From Puniceicoccaceae bacterium (lineage in GTDB: Bacteria; Verrucomicrobiota; Verrucomicrobiia; Opitutales; Coraliomargaritaceae): DNA of 7,585 nt. The notes under the pieces were generated by a model that saw only the letters and a list, made by a program, of their open reading frames with translations, made no database searches and was not told the origin of the DNA. The stretch is taken from positions 1 to 7,585 of the forward strand of contig PXBU01000044.1 in the NCBI GenBank assembly GCA_003566795.1, in the 5' to 3' direction. A program made the position numbers and the translations under genes. Shown here in pieces: positions 4,947-7,585 of the stretch. Numbering within the stretch: position 1 is the first letter of the stretch; each line of letters begins with the position of its first letter.

Positions 4947-6473
4947 TCAGACGGCTGTTTCTTTATAGCGTTGCTCGCGGATGACGGTGATTTCGATGGA
5001 ACCGGGATAGTTGAGTTCGTCCTCGATGCGTTGGCGGATGGTGCGGGCCAGTTGGCGGGCTTCGTTGTCGCCGAGGACCTCTGGCTCGACGATGACGCGC
5101 AGCTCCCGGCCGGCCTGGATGGCGTAGGCCTCACTGACGCCGTGCTGGGCGGCGGCGATCTCCTCGATGCTGCGCACCCGCTGGATAAAGCCGTCGATGG
5201 ACGAAGTGCGCGCGCCGGGGCGCACGGCAGAGACCGAATCGGCCACCATGGCGAGTCCGGCGTAGGGGCTCTCGGCGGGCACCTCATTATGGTGCGCGGC
5301 GGCGGCGTTCACCACCCGGGGGTCTTCGCCGTGCTGCTTGAGCACATCGGCACCGGCGGCGGCGTGGCTCCCCACGTAATCTTCATCGAGTGCTTTGCCA
5401 ATGTCATGGAAGAGGCCGGCGCGTTTGGCGATGGTGGGGTCGAGCCCGATCTCGGCGGCGATCAAGGCGCAGAAATTAGCGACTTCGACGGAGTGGGCCA
5501 GTGTGTTTTGATTATTGGAAAGCCGGTAATGCAGCTTGCCCAGGAGTGCGACAATCTCGGGATGCACATCACTCAGCTGGAGCTTGCGCAGGGCGCCCTC
5601 TCCGAGGTCGATCACGTTGGCCCGCATCTCTTCTTCGGCGAGAGCGACTTGCTCCTCAATGCTGGCGGGGTGAATGCGGCCATCCCGCAGCAGGGCTTCC
5701 AGCGAGATACGCGCGATCTCGCGCCGAACCGGATCGAAACAGGAGATCATGACCGAGTCCGGCGTCTCGTCGATCATCAGCGTGGTGCCGGTGGCATGCT
5801 CAAAGGTGCGGATGTTGCGCCCTTCCCGCCCGATGATGCGGCCTTTCATCTCGTCGCTGGGCAGGTTGACAACCGTGGCGGTGGCGTCGTTCATCGGCTG
5901 AGTGGTGATGCGCTGCATGGCGGCCAGGAGGATGCGCTTGGCCTCGGCGCTGATCTCGGACTCGGCCCGACCGAGCTTGGCGCGACGCAGATCGGCGATC
6001 TCCTTGGCGCACTCTTTCTCGGTGTCACGTAGCAGCAGCTGGCGCGCATCTTCCTCATCCATCTGCGCGATTTGATGCAACTTGAGCCGATATAGACGCC
6101 GGACTTTTGCGGCCTCGTGTTCGGCCTCCGACAGTAACTGCTGCTCCCGGGCGATTTCCTTGGTTTTGAGATCCAGCTGCGCCTCGGTGCTTTTCAGGTG
6201 TGCGGTCTTGCGCGCCAAATCACGCTCACGGGCGGTCAAATCACTCTCGCGGCTATCCAACTGGCGTTTGTTTTCGGCCTGCTTGTGCTGCAATTCGAGC
6301 TCCATCTCCGAGCGCTCCTCGCGTAACTTGAGTTTCGCCTCGCGCAGCTCAACGTCCATTTTTTGCTGTTCGGCCTCCTGCAAGCGCAGCATGCGGCGGC
6401 GATAGAGCAACACGCCAAGCAGGGCACCGATCACGGTGCCAGTCACAATCCCCATGCTGTAGTCCACGCTCAT
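4947..6473 (-). CDS. rny: Ribonuclease Y
   Basis: This is a complete 508-residue protein, normal for the family. RNase Y is a membrane-anchored endoribonuclease that starts mRNA turnover and processing. Domains in order: an N-terminal membrane segment (residues ~7-24) followed by RRR; a long charged coiled coil (~28-165); a KH RNA-binding domain (~200-265) with GRIIGREGRN at 211-220; and an HD metal-dependent phosphohydrolase domain with LAHSVEVA (His327), FHDIGKA (His356, Asp357), AHHNE (394-395) and a conserved Asp in MVADSVSAVRPGA (Asp412). The protein ends in the usual EITVIRE-type tail. All expected catalytic residues are present. ATG 6473 gives the membrane segment at the right place; its ribosome binding site is weak (GAGAG immediately before). 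It lies downstream of, and in the same direction as, the UbiB-like gene, with a 156-bp gap that may hold its own promoter. Confidence 0.97.
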   Translation of the reverse strand: MSVDYSMGIVTGTVIGALLGVLLYRRRMLRLQEAEQQKMDVELREAKLKLREERSEMELELQHKQAENKRQLDSRESDLTARERDLARKTAHLKSTEAQLDLKTKEIAREQQLLSEAEHEAAKVRRLYRLKLHQIAQMDEEDARQLLLRDTEKECAKEIADLRRAKLGRAESEISAEAKRILLAAMQRITTQPMNDATATVVNLPSDEMKGRIIGREGRNIRTFEHATGTTLMIDETPDSVMISCFDPVRREIARISLEALLRDGRIHPASIEEQVALAEEEMRANVIDLGEGALRKLQLSDVHPEIVALLGKLHYRLSNNQNTLAHSVEVANFCALIAAEIGLDPTIAKRAGLFHDIGKALDEDYVGSHAAAGADVLKQHGEDPRVVNAAAAHHNEVPAESPYAGLAMVADSVSAVRPGARTSSIDGFIQRVRSIEEIAAAQHGVSEAYAIQAGRELRVIVEPEVLGDNEARQLARTIRQRIEDELNYPGSIEITVIREQRYKETAV

Positions 6474-6498
6474 CTCTCATTCAGCATTCACTCTGATC

Positions 6499-6527
6499 AA
6501 CAAAGTGGCCGACAATTTCCGGGTCAA
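6499..6527 (-). promoter_or_regulatory. Weak candidate promoter for rny
   Basis: On the minus strand TTGACC (6522-6527) is followed after 17 bases by TTTGTT (6499-6504), some 25 bases before the rny start. The -35 is good and the -10 poor. A small palindrome CGGGTCAACCCG (6520-6531) overlaps the -35 and could be a protein-binding site. A further inverted repeat, GCTTAA/TTAAGC, lies at 6559-6580 in the same gap; it has no T-run and is not a clear terminator. Confidence 0.25.
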
Positions 6528-6629
6528 CCCGTCCTGCTCTCACCTGCGGGGTTTTCAGGCTTAAATTCGTTAAGTTAAGCACCTAGGAAATCCATCGCGC
6601 ATGATAAATCAAGCTTAAGATGGCATTAT

Positions 6630-7585
6630 TCAATGGTGCTTACGCAGGGTCGAAACCACGATGTAGAGGCCCAGCAGGCCCGACGCGACAAAGCCGAGTA
6701 TCCCGATCGCAGGGTAACCAAACAGCAGCGGCTCCACCCCGGTGGTGATCACCAGCGAGGAGCCGATAATAAGTGAGCCGACAATGATGCCGACGGTGAG
6801 TCGGTTCATCGAGGCGTTGAAGGTGTCCTCCAAATTCTCCGTGCCCTGGTGGTGCAGATTGATCTCGATATCCTCCTCCTCAAAACGCTGGAGGATGCGC
6901 TGCACATTTTCCGGAATTTGCTGGAGGCGGCGCAGCATGGCCAGCATCGGATACAGGCTCTGACGGCTGATCCCCTCGAGGCTCCAACGTTCTTTGTTGA
7001 GCTTTCTCAGGAAGGGGTTGGCCACCTTATGGATGTCAAACTCAGGGTCGAGCGAGCGCGCACTTTCCTCTACGCAAAGAATTGCCTTGGAGAGCAGAGC
7101 GTAGTCGGGCGAGACCTGGATGCCGTTAATCCCGAAAATATAAAGCATCTCCAGGCCGACCCGCCCGATCTCGGTGCCAGCAGGCCCGAATTTACGATGC
7201 TTGTTGAGCAGGAAAGTGACCTCCTTCTCCAGATTGCGCCGGTCGATGCGGCGATTATTGACGGACATGCGCTCGCCGACACGGATCACCTTATCCGCAT
7301 CGCGCGCGGTGATGGCCGCAAACAAATCAGCCAGCTCATAGCGCATCTCGATGGTGATTTGGCCGGCCTGCCCCCAATCGAGAAAGCAAATCCGCTTGTC
7401 CGGGGTAACGAGCATATTCCCGGAATGCGGGTCGGCATGGAAAAATCCGGTGCCCACGATCTGGTGGAAGACGGATTGGCCCCCGAGCTTGGCCAGCTCG
7501 ACGCAGTCCTCCGCAGGCAAATCCACTTCGTCAGGGGATTGGCCATCGACCAATTCGGTGACCAGCAGCCGCCGTGTGGTGAAGC
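6630..7585 (-). CDS. ABC1/AarF/UbiB family protein kinase-like ATPase (5' end beyond window)
   Basis: The gene enters from the right edge on the minus strand; about 317 C-terminal residues are visible out of a usual ~500-560. The family is atypical protein-kinase-like ATPases linked to ubiquinone or other quinone/isoprenoid lipid metabolism (UbiB, COQ8), usually membrane-associated. Seen: LLVTELVDG at the very edge, then the catalytic-loop equivalent FFHADPHSGNM (window residues ~47-57) and the metal-binding motif FLDWGQAG (~67-74). Most UbiB proteins have LDFG there, so Trp replacing Phe is a variant. A mostly helical region follows, then two hydrophobic segments near the C-terminus (about residues 262-282 and 287-311), ending in RKHH, as in UbiB. 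The substrate is unknown. UbiB proper versus a paralogue cannot be decided without neighbours. The stop is 156 bp upstream of rny, so co-transcription is possible. Confidence 0.92.
   Translation of the reverse strand, partial: FTTRRLLVTELVDGQSPDEVDLPAEDCVELAKLGGQSVFHQIVGTGFFHADPHSGNMLVTPDKRICFLDWGQAGQITIEMRYELADLFAAITARDADKVIRVGERMSVNNRRIDRRNLEKEVTFLLNKHRKFGPAGTEIGRVGLEMLYIFGINGIQVSPDYALLSKAILCVEESARSLDPEFDIHKVANPFLRKLNKERWSLEGISRQSLYPMLAMLRRLQQIPENVQRILQRFEEEDIEINLHHQGTENLEDTFNASMNRLTVGIIVGSLIIGSSLVITTGVEPLLFGYPAIGILGFVASGLLGLYIVVSTLRKHH

Noticed and set aside
4971..6032. Long + strand open frame (353 codons) opposite rny
   Set aside because: It is antisense to the clearly conserved RNase Y gene. 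Its composition (Gly/Asp/Val-rich) is the mirror of a GC-rich coding strand, and it has no recognisable domain.

Overview
This window looks like the edge of a bacterial defence island meeting core chromosome. The lineage is probably Verrucomicrobiota, perhaps Opitutae/Puniceicoccales. That placement rests on the general look of the RNase Y, the mixed GC content and the style of the intergenic repeats, so it is only moderately supported. All conserved core features lie right of about 4640. Everything to the left is accessory and partly decayed.

Accessory part (1-4640), all on the + strand. (i) The 3' part of brxL, the AAA+ gene that usually ends a BREX anti-phage operon. Its C-terminus is not the usual Lon-type protease region. 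It closely resembles the C-terminal phospholipase D-like domain of eukaryotic MITD1 (MIT_C). (ii) A gap of about 500 bp whose last 207 bp are a strictly phased array of nine degenerate 23-bp repeats, running into the start codon of the next gene. (iii) An intact AAA_14/DUF4143 ATPase with a PD-(D/E)XK-like C-terminus. (iv) A deletion scar: the first ~20 codons of a type I restriction hsdR gene are joined to the last ~16 codons of a higB toxin gene. The cognate higA antitoxin is intact and lacks its toxin. (v) A small relic with a 12-bp repeat. (vi) An AT-rich tract with about 20-bp periodicity, again running into a start codon. It precedes the N-terminal fragment of an AbiEi-like antitoxin/regulator, followed by about 240 bp with no recognisable gene.

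Core part (4640-7585). A sigma70-like promoter lies before an 11-codon ORF and a tRNA-Met(CAT) gene with encoded CCA. On the opposite strand are rny (ribonuclease Y, complete) and, upstream of it, the 3' part of an ABC1/AarF/UbiB-family gene that runs off the window. tRNA-Met and rny converge across a short spacer carrying a 7-bp tandem repeat.

How the parts fit: the left side is a patchwork of anti-phage, restriction and toxin-antitoxin pieces that has lost genes by deletion. The most unusual items are the BrxL-MIT_C fusion and the two phased repeat arrays, of different sequence, each placed immediately before an accessory gene's start codon.
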